Assembly: GCA_016285185.1 (NCBI GenBank)
Contig: JAEEQG010000058.1
Location: forward strand, 1-53,523
From: Spirochaetota bacterium
GTDB lineage: Bacteria > Spirochaetota > Spirochaetia > Treponematales > Treponemataceae
Length of the DNA: 53,523 bases
Reading direction: 5' to 3'
Part shown: positions 6,926 to 16,340 of the stretch, piece after piece
Layout of the letters: each line of letters begins with the position of its first letter
How positions within the stretch are numbered: position 1 is the stretch's first letter
Notes under the pieces: generated by a model
Seen by the model: the letters and a program-made list of their open reading frames with translations, nothing else
What the model was told of the DNA's origin: nothing
Database searches by the model: none
Translations under genes and position numbers: made by a program

Positions 6926-8677
6926 CTAAATACCTACAAAGTGTGTTTCTGTCTTTTCTCTGAGGTATTTGATAAAGTCTTCAACCTTCATAACCTGCTG
7001 CGGTCGGCCGTCGCGGAATCTTACCGCTACGGTTCCTTCCTTTTTTTCGTTCTCGCCTACAACAAGAATGTAAGGAGTTTTGTGCTCTTTTGTGATGGTT
7101 TTTATCTTGTTTCTCATGTTATCGGTTGAGAGATAAGCGTTTGAACGGATGTCCGCGGCCAAGAGTGCGTCGTTTACCTGTCTTGCGTAGTCGTCAAAGT
7201 CATTAGAAACCGGAACGATTGCTGCCTGTTCAAAGGCAAGCCATGTGGGGAATGCACCCGCAAAGTTTTCGATAAGGATTCCGAGGAAACGCTCGAACGA
7301 ACCGAGTACCGCACGGTGAAGCATTACGGGATGGTGCTTTTGGTTGTCCGCACCGATGTATGTAGCATCAAGGCGTTCAGCGGAAGGCAGCTGGTAATCA
7401 ACCTGAATTGTACCGCACTGCCATTCACGGCCAAGACAGTCGTAAAGCTTGAACTCAAGTTTTGGTCCGTAGAATGCGCCTTCGCCCGGCTGAATTTCGT
7501 ATTCAAGCCCTGCTTCGTGGCAGGCGTCAGAAAGCTGCTTTTCGGCGTGCTCCCATGTTGCCAAATCGCCAACGTGGTCTTCGGGCATTGTGGAGAATTT
7601 TACTACAAGCTTTTCAAAACCAAAGTCGTGGTAAACGTTCTTCAAAAGTTTGCAGAATTTGGCTACTTCAGAACCGAGCTGTTCTTCGGTACAGAAGATA
7701 TGCGCATCATCCTGTACAAAACCGCGGATACGCATAACACCGTGCAATGTACCGCTTGGTTCGTTGCGAACGTCGTGTCCGAATTCGGCAAGGCGGAGAG
7801 GCAGATCTTTGTATGAACGCTGACGGCTCTTGAAAATCTCTATCGCGCCCGGGCAGTTCATCGGTTTTATTGCAAATATACGCTTTTCACTTTCGGTAAT
7901 GAACATATTCTGCTGGTAGTGACCCCAGTGACCGGAACGTTCCCAAAGGCTGCGGGGCATAATTGCCGGAGTATTTACTTCGAGATATCCGTCGCGCTGA
8001 ATCATTTTGCGCATATAATCTTTCATAACTGTGTAGATTGTCCAGCCGTTCGGGTGCCAAAAAATCTGTCCCGGGTCTTCCGGGTCAAGGTGGAAAAGAT
8101 CAAGATCCTGTCCAATCTTGCGGTGATCGCGCTTTTCAGCTTCGGCAAGCATGGCGAGATATTCTTTTAAATCATTGGGCTTTTCAAAGCAGAGTGCGTA
8201 AACGCGTGTAAGCATCGGACGGTTTGAATCTCCGCGCCAGTATGCACCTGCAATCTTATTCAGTTTAAAAGCCTGAGCGTTGATTTCTTTTGTGTTGGCA
8301 ACATGCGGACCGCGGCAAAGGTCAAGGAACCCATCCTGCTCGTATGTGGAAATTGTTTCACCTGCCGGAAGGTCATTAATCAGCTCAATCTTATAAGGCT
8401 GGTCGGCAAAAAGCTTGAGAGCTTCTTCCTTGGAAACTTCTTTTCTTATAAAATCGTGATTACCTGAGATGATTTTACGCATTTCTTTTTCAACGTTTGC
8501 AAAATCTGTCTCGCTGAATTTTGTATCTTTGGGAAATTCAAAATCGTAATAAAAACCGTTGTCAATTGCCGGACCTATAGCAACCTTTGTACCGGGGAAA
8601 AGCTTAAGAATGGCTTCTGCCATAACATGGGATGTACTGTGCCGTACTACGTTCAGTTTTTCATTCTTTTCTAACAT
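6926..8677 (-). CDS. thrS: Threonyl-tRNA synthetase lacking the TGS domain
   Basis: Charges tRNA-Thr with threonine in the cytoplasm. At 583 residues it is about 60 shorter than the usual enzyme because it starts directly at the editing domain: the HxxxH motif is at His13 and His17 (HSTSH) and the CRGPH motif at Cys121-His125. The missing part is the N-terminal TGS (ubiquitin-like) domain. The class II core follows, with MNCPGA, the motif 2 region [17 protein letters not shown] and motif 3 [13 protein letters not shown], then the C-terminal anticodon-binding domain. The ATG at 8677 has AAAGGA about 7 nt upstream, and no TGS-coding frame precedes it, so the short form seems genuine. It is transcribed divergently from purL, and no T-box leader is visible. 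Confidence 0.96.
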   Translation of the reverse strand: MLEKNEKLNVVRHSTSHVMAEAILKLFPGTKVAIGPAIDNGFYYDFEFPKDTKFSETDFANVEKEMRKIISGNHDFIRKEVSKEEALKLFADQPYKIELINDLPAGETISTYEQDGFLDLCRGPHVANTKEINAQAFKLNKIAGAYWRGDSNRPMLTRVYALCFEKPNDLKEYLAMLAEAEKRDHRKIGQDLDLFHLDPEDPGQIFWHPNGWTIYTVMKDYMRKMIQRDGYLEVNTPAIMPRSLWERSGHWGHYQQNMFITESEKRIFAIKPMNCPGAIEIFKSRQRSYKDLPLRLAEFGHDVRNEPSGTLHGVMRIRGFVQDDAHIFCTEEQLGSEVAKFCKLLKNVYHDFGFEKLVVKFSTMPEDHVGDLATWEHAEKQLSDACHEAGLEYEIQPGEGAFYGPKLEFKLYDCLGREWQCGTIQVDYQLPSAERLDATYIGADNQKHHPVMLHRAVLGSFERFLGILIENFAGAFPTWLAFEQAAIVPVSNDFDDYARQVNDALLAADIRSNAYLSTDNMRNKIKTITKEHKTPYILVVGENEKKEGTVAVRFRDGRPQQVMKVEDFIKYLREKTETHFVGI

Positions 8678-8730
8678 AATAAATCCTTTGATTTGCCGCC
8701 TGATTGTGCGGAAAACAATTGTGATAGGTT

Positions 8731-8759
8731 ATTCTAATGCCGGATGTTATTTTGGTCAA
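8731..8759 (-). promoter_or_regulatory. Promoter of thrS
   Basis: Reading on the minus strand, TTGACC (8759-8754), a 17-nt spacer and TAGAAT (8736-8731) match the sigma-70 consensus 5/6 and 5/6. The expected leader is about 45-50 nt and ends in the AAAGGA ribosome site. The -35 boxes of this promoter and the purL promoter are 17 bp apart, back to back. Confidence 0.7.
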
Positions 8760-8776
8760 TTATGGGGCAAATAACA

Positions 8777-8805
8777 TTGTATTTTTTATCATAAATTACT
8801 ATAAT
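8777..8805 (+). promoter_or_regulatory. Promoter of purL, close to the start codon
   Basis: TTGTAT (8777-8782), a 17-nt spacer and a perfect TATAAT (8800-8805). Only 6 nt separate the -10 box from the purL ATG at 8812, and there is no ribosome site, so the transcript probably starts at or next to the ATG. Confidence 0.7.
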
Positions 8806-8811
8806 TTACCA

Positions 8812-11800
8812 ATGTATCGTCTTTATGTTGAAAGAAAAGCCGGCTTCTGCAATGAGGCAAATCGTGTATATTCCGAAATCACAGATTTTTTAGGAATAAG
8901 TGGTGTTAAATCCGTAAGGTACTTGAACCGGTATGACATAGAAAATGTACCGGATTCAATCTGTAGAAAGGCTTCTGACAGAATTTTTTCAGAGCCTCAG
9001 AGCGATATTATTTACGAAAAAGAATTTCCGTTAAAAAAATCCGAAACAGTTATAGCATGGGAATTACTGCCAGGTCAGTATGATCAGCGTTCCGATTCAG
9101 CCGAACAGTGTCTCACACTTTTGATGGCGCAGGAATCTTCTGGTTCCAATCCACCAAAGGTACGCTGTGCAAAGCTTATTATTCTTGACGGCAGTGTTAG
9201 CGCCGACGAGTTGAAGAAGATACAGAACTATTTAATAAACCCGGTTGATTCACGGCTGGCAAAGCTTGAAATTCCTTTAACGCTCGAAATGAAAGTTGAT
9301 AATCCCGATGACATTAAGATTCAAAACGGATTTATCGGTTATTCCAGAGAACAGCTTGCCGGTTACTTAAAAGAAAAAACTCTTGCAATGGATTTGGATG
9401 ATTTGTGCTTTTTGCAGGATTATTTCAAATCAATCAACAGAGATCCTACCGAGACGGAAATACGGGTTTTGGACACATACTGGTCCGACCACTGCCGTCA
9501 TACAACATTCAATACACGGCTTGAAAAAATAGAAATTGAAAACGGTGATTTTAAGAACCGCTTTGAGCAGTCGCTTAAAAACTACACCGACATGCACACC
9601 GAAATTTATACTACCGCCGACAGACCCGTAACACTTATGGATATGGCTGTTATCGGCGCAAAGTATCTCAAAAAGCACGGAAAGCTTGATGATATTGAAC
9701 TTTCCGAAGAAATAAACGCTTGTTCCATTTTTATTGACGTTCACTGCAAGAATACTGACAAAAACGGCAAGCAGACTGATTCCGTAGAAAAATGGCTTTT
9801 GATGTTCAAAAATGAAACACATAACCATCCTACCGAGATTGAACCTTTTGGAGGTGCCGCAACATGTATTGGCGGTGCAATCCGCGACCCGCTTTCGGGA
9901 CGTTCATGGGTTTATCAGTCAATGCGCATTACAGGTGCGGCAAATCCCACAAAACCGCTTTCTCAGACACGTCCCGGAAAACTTCCGCAGTTAAAGCTTA
10001 CTCGCGAGGCTGCGGCAGGTTTCAGTTCATACGGAAACCAGATTGGTCTTACAACCGGCCAGGTTCAAGAAATTTATCACGAAGGTTTTGAAGCAAAACG
10101 TATGGAACTTGGTGCCGTTATTGCGGCCGTTCCAGCTGAAAACGTAAAACGTGAAGAACCGGACGCCGGCGACGTTATAATCCTTGTTGGTGGTGGAACC
10201 GGACGTGACGGAATAGGCGGTGCAACAGGTTCTTCCAAGGTTCATACGGTTGAATCCGTTACTACAGCGGCTGCTGAGGTTCAAAAAGGAAATGCCGTAG
10301 AAGAACGCAAAATACAGCGTTTGTTCCGAAACGAAAAAATAGGTAAGATGATACGCCGCTGCAATGACTTTGGTGCGGGTGGTGTTGCTGTTGCTGTAGG
10401 TGAGCTTGCTCCCGGACTGGACATTAACCTGGATGCAGTTCCAAAAAAATATGAAGGCTTGAACGGAACGGAACTTGCCATTTCTGAATCACAGGAAAGA
10501 ATGGCTGTTGTTGTAAGGGCAAAGGATTCTGCCGCCTTTATAGAAGCCGCAGGAAAAGAAAATCTTAATGCGTGTGTAATTGCAAAAGTTACCGATACAA
10601 ACCGTCTTGTAATGAAGTGGCGCGGAAAGACCATAGTTGATATTGACCGTTCTTTCCTTGATACAGCCGGTGCTAAAAAAACTGCAGAAGCTTTTATAGC
10701 TTCTCCCAAAAAAGCTGATAGCCCTCTGCTGCGACCTTTAAAAGCTGTGGATGAGCTGTTTGCAAAAAAATCTCCGGAAGTTTCGTGTGAGGATTTTTAC
10801 AAATCGCTGTTTAACGCGGATTTTTCAGATTTAACGTGCTGTTCTCAGCGCGGTCTGGGAGAACGTTTTGACGGTTCCATCGGAGCTGCTTCCGTTCTGT
10901 TCCCTTACGGCGGTGTTTATCAGGGAACGCCTGAAATCGGTATGGCGGCAAAAATACCTGTTTATGATTCAAATAACAAGGATGTGGTTAAAGACACTGA
11001 TACCGCAAGTGTAATGACATACGGTTATGATCCGTATATCGCCTCATGGAGTCCGTGGCACGGTGCGCAGATTGCCGTTCTTGATTCACTTGCAAAGATG
11101 ACCGCTTTGGGAGGTAATCCCGAAAAAGCCCGCCTTACATTCCAGGAATATTTTGAAAGAACAACTTCTCCCAAGGCCTGGGGAAAACCGGCAGCCGCAC
11201 TGTTAGGCGCGCTTGAAGCCCAAAAGGTTATGGGAACTGCTGCAATCGGCGGTAAAGACAGTATGAGCGGTACTTATCAGGATATTCATGTTCCGCCTAC
11301 GCTTGTTTCATTTGCGGTTGGTGTTACGGATACACGGCTCGTAAAAGGCGGTTCTTTTACAAAAGCCGATAAGTGTGTTTACCTTGTACCGCAAAAATAT
11401 ACGGCAGACTTGGCACCTGATTTTGAGCAGTTCAAGAAGAATGCAGAGGCTGTTGGTGCGTTGAATGAAAAAGGTTTAGTTTCCGCTGCTTATACGGTTG
11501 GAGCCGGAGGAATTGCGGCTGCTGTTGCAAAGATGAGTTTTGGAAACAAAATAGGTTTTGCGGCTGACACTGCGGAACTAAAAGCTGCTTCTGACAAGAT
11601 TGCAACTCTTTTGCCCGTCGACACTGACGATGACATCAGATTTATGTTCCTGCCGCTTTACGGCTCAATGATTTTGGAAACGGACAAACCTTGCGCCGAT
11701 TGTGACAAAAACGGCTGGGTTCTTCTCGGTCATACAGTAAAAGAACCGCAACTGAATATAGGCGGTGTACGTCTTGATCTTTCTTTGCTTGAAGATGTGT

Positions 11801-12765
11801 GGGAAAAACCTTTGAAAAAAGTATTCCCGCCGATTTCTGAAAAGGCTGAAAAAGCAAAGTCAGAATCTTCCAGCGCAGAGACTCTGCCTGAGTTTGCCGT
11901 TGCAGCTCATTCTTCTATCAGCGAAAAGCCGGCACAAAAAAATATCGGTTTTTCGGCAAGACCAAAGGTTATTCTTCCGGTTTTTCCAGGTACAAACTGC
12001 GAATACGATATGGAACGCGCATTCCGCCTGGCAGGCGCAGATACGGAACTTTTCGTATTCCGCAACAATACAAAAGAGCAGCTGGCTGAATCATTGACCG
12101 CATTCCGCAAAAAAATTGCCGAATCACAGATTCTCGCACTTTCCGGCGGATTCTCCGTTGGTGATGAACCGGACGGCTCGGGCAAGTTCATTGCGAACGT
12201 TCTGCGTGAGCACGAAATTGCGGATGAGGTAATGACTCTTCTTGAAAAGCGAAAGGGGCTTGTCCTCGGTATCTGCAACGGATTTCAGGCGCTCATAAAA
12301 GTTGGGCTTGTTCCGTTTGGACGTATCTGTGAACCGGACGAAAAAGCGCCAACCCTCACATACAATACGAACCGTTACACATCAAGAATTGTTAGGACAA
12401 GGGTTTTGTCCGCAATCTCACCCTGGGCAAGAGATTCTTCAATCTACGATAACAAAATACATTATGTACCGATAGCGCATGGCGAAGGACGTATTGTTAT
12501 TGAAGAAGAACTTGCAAAGAAGCTGTTTGCAAACGGACAGGTTTTCTCACAGTACGTGGATGAAAACGGCTGTCCGACCATGAATGAGCCGGATAACCCG
12601 AACGGTTCCGCATACGCGATAGAAGGTCTCACAAGTCCCGACGGACATGTTCTCGGCAAGATGGGACACAATGAACGAACTCTGGGATCGGATGATTTGT
12701 TGAAAAACATCGATAGATGCAAGAGTCAGAATATATTTGCCGCCGGTGTGGCATATTTCAAATAA
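8812..12765 (+). CDS. purL: Phosphoribosylformylglycinamidine synthase, single-chain
   Basis: Fourth step of purine synthesis: converts FGAR to FGAM using glutamine and ATP. One 1317-residue chain holds the N-terminal PurS-like part, the two AIRS-type halves (DTYWSDHCRHTTF, KNETHNHPTEIEPFGGAATC, GGGTGRDGIGGATGSS) and the C-terminal glutaminase. In the glutaminase the nucleophile is Cys1155 (GICNGFQ), with PVFPGTNCEYDMERAF before it and AHGEGR after it. The layout and start (MYRLYVERKAG) resemble the clostridial-type long PurL rather than the three-subunit form. The ATG at 8812 is preferred to the one at 8737, which would place the promoter inside the coding region. Three more genes follow on the same strand; no other pur gene is in the window. 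Confidence 0.95.
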   Translation: MYRLYVERKAGFCNEANRVYSEITDFLGISGVKSVRYLNRYDIENVPDSICRKASDRIFSEPQSDIIYEKEFPLKKSETVIAWELLPGQYDQRSDSAEQCLTLLMAQESSGSNPPKVRCAKLIILDGSVSADELKKIQNYLINPVDSRLAKLEIPLTLEMKVDNPDDIKIQNGFIGYSREQLAGYLKEKTLAMDLDDLCFLQDYFKSINRDPTETEIRVLDTYWSDHCRHTTFNTRLEKIEIENGDFKNRFEQSLKNYTDMHTEIYTTADRPVTLMDMAVIGAKYLKKHGKLDDIELSEEINACSIFIDVHCKNTDKNGKQTDSVEKWLLMFKNETHNHPTEIEPFGGAATCIGGAIRDPLSGRSWVYQSMRITGAANPTKPLSQTRPGKLPQLKLTREAAAGFSSYGNQIGLTTGQVQEIYHEGFEAKRMELGAVIAAVPAENVKREEPDAGDVIILVGGGTGRDGIGGATGSSKVHTVESVTTAAAEVQKGNAVEERKIQRLFRNEKIGKMIRRCNDFGAGGVAVAVGELAPGLDINLDAVPKKYEGLNGTELAISESQERMAVVVRAKDSAAFIEAAGKENLNACVIAKVTDTNRLVMKWRGKTIVDIDRSFLDTAGAKKTAEAFIASPKKADSPLLRPLKAVDELFAKKSPEVSCEDFYKSLFNADFSDLTCCSQRGLGERFDGSIGAASVLFPYGGVYQGTPEIGMAAKIPVYDSNNKDVVKDTDTASVMTYGYDPYIASWSPWHGAQIAVLDSLAKMTALGGNPEKARLTFQEYFERTTSPKAWGKPAAALLGALEAQKVMGTAAIGGKDSMSGTYQDIHVPPTLVSFAVGVTDTRLVKGGSFTKADKCVYLVPQKYTADLAPDFEQFKKNAEAVGALNEKGLVSAAYTVGAGGIAAAVAKMSFGNKIGFAADTAELKAASDKIATLLPVDTDDDIRFMFLPLYGSMILETDKPCADCDKNGWVLLGHTVKEPQLNIGGVRLDLSLLEDVWEKPLKKVFPPISEKAEKAKSESSSAETLPEFAVAAHSSISEKPAQKNIGFSARPKVILPVFPGTNCEYDMERAFRLAGADTELFVFRNNTKEQLAESLTAFRKKIAESQILALSGGFSVGDEPDGSGKFIANVLREHEIADEVMTLLEKRKGLVLGICNGFQALIKVGLVPFGRICEPDEKAPTLTYNTNRYTSRIVRTRVLSAISPWARDSSIYDNKIHYVPIAHGEGRIVIEEELAKKLFANGQVFSQYVDENGCPTMNEPDNPNGSAYAIEGLTSPDGHVLGKMGHNERTLGSDDLLKNIDRCKSQNIFAAGVAYFK

Positions 12766-12777
12766 AGGAGTTCTATA

Positions 12778-13830
12778 ATGGACGAAATGAATCAGGACGT
12801 TAATGAAACACAGGAGCAGGTAAATGTCTCCTCTGAAGAAAATACTGTATCTGCTGAGACAAAATCAAAAGGAAAAAAAGGAATACTTATAGCCGTAATA
12901 AGTGTTCTGGCTGCAGCCGTTATAGGATGCGGTATTTGGTTTTTAGTTACAAATGCTACGGCAACAAAGAGCTGGATCAACGATTTTGAGGCGGCAAAGG
13001 CTGCGGCTGAAAAGGGCAGAAAAAACATAATGCTTTTGTTCTCCGGTGATGAATGGGATAACAATACAAGCAAAAACCTGAAAGAATCCGTTTTTAACAA
13101 AGACGCTTTCATAAAAAGGGCCGGTAAAAGATTTGTACTCGTAAATCTTGATATTCCGCTTGATGAAAACGGTGTAAGCGAAGAAGACATTGAACGACTT
13201 TATATTCTTGCGGCAACTTATGCTGTAGAACGAACACCGACTCTTGTTCTGCTTGATAAGGAAGGTTCTTCTTACGGTACAATTACGGATACGCAGGTAA
13301 TGGAATCTACTGATGAATTGTTCAAGACGGTTGATTCAATAGAGAATAACAAAAAGAAGATTGCATCACTTACAAAGAAGATAGCCGTATCAAAGGGAAT
13401 CCAAAAAGTAAAATACATCGATGAGATGTTTGAAGCGACCGATATAAACGGCCGTGAATCAATGATAGACTATATCCGTGAAATCCCGGAACTCGATCCT
13501 TCCAACAAAACCGGCGTTTTGGGAAAATATCTGTTGTATCTTGCATATTTTGACGTAGCTTCCTTTTTGCAGAGCAATCAGCCCCAAGAGGCCGTAAACT
13601 GCTTTTTGAATTTAACAAAAATCGAAACACTTACCGCCGAAGAAAAACAACAGGCTTATTATATGTCGGCATATCTTTCTGCATATACAGGACAGGGTTC
13701 TAAAGAACTGATTCTGGATTATCTCAAAAAAGCTATAGATATGGCACCTGAAAGCGAAGCAGCCGACAGCATCAGGCAGACATACAACTATATTGATCAG
13801 GCACCGACTAATGACGAGGTCGGACAGTAA
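12778..13830 (+). CDS. Membrane-anchored thioredoxin-fold protein with helical-repeat tail
   Basis: 350 residues, function not recognised. An acidic N-terminus is followed by one membrane segment (about residues 36-60), then a thioredoxin-like domain facing outward. The core shows KNIMLLFSGDEWDN, then FVLVNLDIPLDENG and the cis-proline-like TPTLVLLDKEGSSYG. The CxxC active site is replaced by DEWDN, so a redox role is unlikely; a binding or chaperone role is possible. The last third is helical and TPR-like (AYYMSAYLSAYTGQGSKELILDYLKKAIDMAPES). AAAGGAG lies 8 nt before the ATG, 12 nt after purL, so it is in the purL transcript. Domain reading is moderately sure; function is unknown. Confidence 0.75.
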   Translation: MDEMNQDVNETQEQVNVSSEENTVSAETKSKGKKGILIAVISVLAAAVIGCGIWFLVTNATATKSWINDFEAAKAAAEKGRKNIMLLFSGDEWDNNTSKNLKESVFNKDAFIKRAGKRFVLVNLDIPLDENGVSEEDIERLYILAATYAVERTPTLVLLDKEGSSYGTITDTQVMESTDELFKTVDSIENNKKKIASLTKKIAVSKGIQKVKYIDEMFEATDINGRESMIDYIREIPELDPSNKTGVLGKYLLYLAYFDVASFLQSNQPQEAVNCFLNLTKIETLTAEEKQQAYYMSAYLSAYTGQGSKELILDYLKKAIDMAPESEAADSIRQTYNYIDQAPTNDEVGQ

Positions 13831-13833
13831 AAT

Positions 13834-15087
13834 TTGAATGTCAAATTCTTTGTATTGGGACTGCTTGTAGCAGTCCTGATACTGCTTTCAATGATTTTTT
13901 CTGCCTCGGAAACAGCTTTTACCTCAATAAACAAATTACGGATAAGGGTTCTGCGAGGCAAAAAAGAAAAGAATGCTGTAAAAATCGGCAGACTGCTGGA
14001 TTCCAAAAACAAGCTTTTAAATACAAATCTAATCGGAAACAGTGCAGTAAATATTGGTGTAACCGCCATATTAACGGCGCTCATTACGGAATTATCCGGT
14101 GAAAGTGCCGTTGCAACCGCAACCTTTGTTGCGACAGTTCTTCTGCTGATTTTTGGCGAAATAACCCCAAAAATCATCGCTACGTCACACCCCGAACGGA
14201 TTGCGTCTTTGCTTGCCCCCTTCATATCGGTAGTGATGAAGATTTTATCGCCAGTAACTTTCTTTTTTACAAAAATATCCGATTTAGTAACGTTTTTGCT
14301 CGGTTATTCTTCTGTAAAAAAAGTCGTGTCTTATACTGAAGAAGAAATCAAAACCTTTATAGATGCCGGCGAAGAAGAAGGTGTTTTGGAATCCGGCGAA
14401 AAAGCGATGTTGCGGCAGGTTTTTAAATTCAAGGATTTGAATGTAAAAACAATTATGATACCGCGGCAGAATATTACCGGAGTCAGCATCGATGCAACCT
14501 TTGATGAAGTTCTTGCTCTTGCCGAAAATTCGGGCTTTTCGCGCTTTCCTGTTTATGACGATGATTTGGATCACATCTGCGGAATTGTGTACATAAAGGA
14601 TATTCTGTTTTATGAAGACAGCAAGGATTCATTCAGTCTGAAAGACGTTCTGCGCCCTCCGTTGTTCATTCTTGAAAATCGTAGAATCTCCGTCGTAAAT
14701 AAAATTTTCCGTGAAAATAACCAGACGATGGCAATAATCATAGATGAGTATTCGGGCACATCTGGTTTGGTAACGATAGGAGATTTGGCAAGGGAAATTT
14801 TCGAGTCTGTTTTTGACGAAGATACTCCCGCGTCTGAAACTGAAGAAATCCCTAACGAGCCTTTTACTGTCCCTGGTAATTTTACTCTGGCGGAACTGGA
14901 AGAAAAAACAGGCATTGCTTTGGAATCCGAATTTTACAACACCATTGCGGGTTTTATCATGGAAAAAACAGGAAAAATTCCCGCTGCTGAAGAAATTGTC
15001 GAAACCGATGATTTGCTTATAATTGTTGAAGAAATGGACGGGACCCGCATAAAAACCGTTTCCGTAAAAGTAAAAGGCAGGCGGTAG
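13834..15087 (+). CDS. CNNM/CorC-family transmembrane CBS protein, first copy
   Basis: 417 residues of the HlyC/CorC (UPF0053) family, inner membrane, often linked to Mg2+ or Co2+ export. The N-terminal CNNM domain has three to four membrane segments (about residues 5-25, 70-95, 97-120, 130-150) and begins FSASETAFTSINKLR. Two CBS domains (about 200-330) and the C-terminal CorC_HlyC domain (GNFTLAELEEKTG onward) follow. The start is TTG at 13834, three bases after the previous stop; GAGG lies 14 nt upstream and no ATG fits better. A paralog follows 5 nt downstream. The family's older name, hemolysin, is not supported by anything seen here. Confidence 0.9.
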   Translation: MNVKFFVLGLLVAVLILLSMIFSASETAFTSINKLRIRVLRGKKEKNAVKIGRLLDSKNKLLNTNLIGNSAVNIGVTAILTALITELSGESAVATATFVATVLLLIFGEITPKIIATSHPERIASLLAPFISVVMKILSPVTFFFTKISDLVTFLLGYSSVKKVVSYTEEEIKTFIDAGEEEGVLESGEKAMLRQVFKFKDLNVKTIMIPRQNITGVSIDATFDEVLALAENSGFSRFPVYDDDLDHICGIVYIKDILFYEDSKDSFSLKDVLRPPLFILENRRISVVNKIFRENNQTMAIIIDEYSGTSGLVTIGDLAREIFESVFDEDTPASETEEIPNEPFTVPGNFTLAELEEKTGIALESEFYNTIAGFIMEKTGKIPAAEEIVETDDLLIIVEEMDGTRIKTVSVKVKGRR

Positions 15088-15092
15088 CGTTT

Positions 15093-16340
15093 ATGTTTTT
15101 TCTGATGCTTTTTGTTCTGATACTGCTTTCCGCTTTTTTCGCCGCTTCCGAAACTGCTTTTGTGGCTTTGTCAAAAATAAATGTCCGCCAGATGATAAAA
15201 GAAAGACGGTATAACGCAAGGCTTATTGAAAAACTTAAAAAACGACAGGATTTGCTTCTTACTACGATTCTTGTAGGAAGCAATCTTGTAAATAACCTGG
15301 CTTCCGCATTAACAACCGCAATAATCATTGCAATCTGCGGGGATTCCGGTATTGGACTGGCAACACTGATAATGACAGTTTTGATAATCATCTTTTGCGA
15401 GATAATTCCAAAAACTGCCGCTCTTTTGCAAAAAGAACGAACTGCTCAAATATTTTCGCCGGTGCTGCTATTTTTTGAAATACTGTTTTCCCCTGTTTCA
15501 ATCGTGTTTGCCGGTATTTCAAAGGGAATAAACTTTTTGAGCGGCATAATATGGAAAAAGCGGATTCCTATTGTTACGGAAGAAGAATTAAAGACACTGA
15601 TTAAGCTGGGCAGCCAGGAAGGAATCTTTGAACGCAGTGAAAGCCGTATGTTGGATAAAATCTTTGAGTTCACGGATTTGCGCGTATACAATGTTATGAC
15701 TGACCGTTCGTTTGTAAAAGCTCTTCCTGTGGATTCCAGTTTTGATGATACCCTGAAAATGTTTAAGGATACTGGTTTTTCGCGTATTCCGGTATTCGTT
15801 GATGATATTGATTCAATTATAGGATATGTTGATTATTGCAATCTTTTGTTTTACAAAAAGGATAAAAACTATTTTTCACTGAAAGAATCGGTTCAGGATA
15901 TTATGTTTGTTCCAAAAACGAATTCCGCGGTTTCGCTGTTAAAAAAAATGACTGACACTAACAGTAATATTGCTGTAGCAGTGGATGAACAGGGATGTAA
16001 CAGCGGAATTGTGACCCGCAATGATTTGCTTGCCGCTGTGTTCGGACATTTGAGCGACGAATATGCAGGCGATAACGATATTCCTGTTGAAGATCAGATT
16101 GATTTTATCTCCCCACACGAATTCCGAATTCCCGGCGATATGTTTTTAACAGATGTAAACGACATTTTCAATTTGCATCTTGAATCCGAGTATTATCAGA
16201 CAGTTGCCGGTTGGATGCTCGAAAGGTTGGGAGAACTGCCGCCTGTAGGAACTTTGGTCAGAACGGAAAAAGCTTTGTTTATTGTAGAAGCTCAGTACAG
16301 ACGCCGCATTCAAGTTGTGCGCTTAAAACTAATTATCTGA
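15093..16340 (+). CDS. CNNM/CorC-family transmembrane CBS protein, second copy
   Basis: 415 residues with the same order as its upstream paralog: CNNM membrane domain beginning FFAASETAFVALSKINVRQM, a CBS pair (about residues 195-325) and a C-terminal CorC domain (PGDMFLTDVNDIF). The two copies are clearly diverged, so the duplication is old or they work as a heteromer. The ATG at 15093 lies 5 nt after the preceding stop with GGCGG upstream, so translation is probably coupled. The 3' end overlaps the opposite-strand era gene by 12 bp, with no terminator between. Ion specificity cannot be read from the sequence. Confidence 0.9.
   Translation: MFFLMLFVLILLSAFFAASETAFVALSKINVRQMIKERRYNARLIEKLKKRQDLLLTTILVGSNLVNNLASALTTAIIIAICGDSGIGLATLIMTVLIIIFCEIIPKTAALLQKERTAQIFSPVLLFFEILFSPVSIVFAGISKGINFLSGIIWKKRIPIVTEEELKTLIKLGSQEGIFERSESRMLDKIFEFTDLRVYNVMTDRSFVKALPVDSSFDDTLKMFKDTGFSRIPVFVDDIDSIIGYVDYCNLLFYKKDKNYFSLKESVQDIMFVPKTNSAVSLLKKMTDTNSNIAVAVDEQGCNSGIVTRNDLLAAVFGHLSDEYAGDNDIPVEDQIDFISPHEFRIPGDMFLTDVNDIFNLHLESEYYQTVAGWMLERLGELPPVGTLVRTEKALFIVEAQYRRRIQVVRLKLII

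Noticed and set aside
7316-7816. 166-residue open frame opposite thrS
   Set aside because: Antisense shadow of the conserved ThrRS core; no independent signals.
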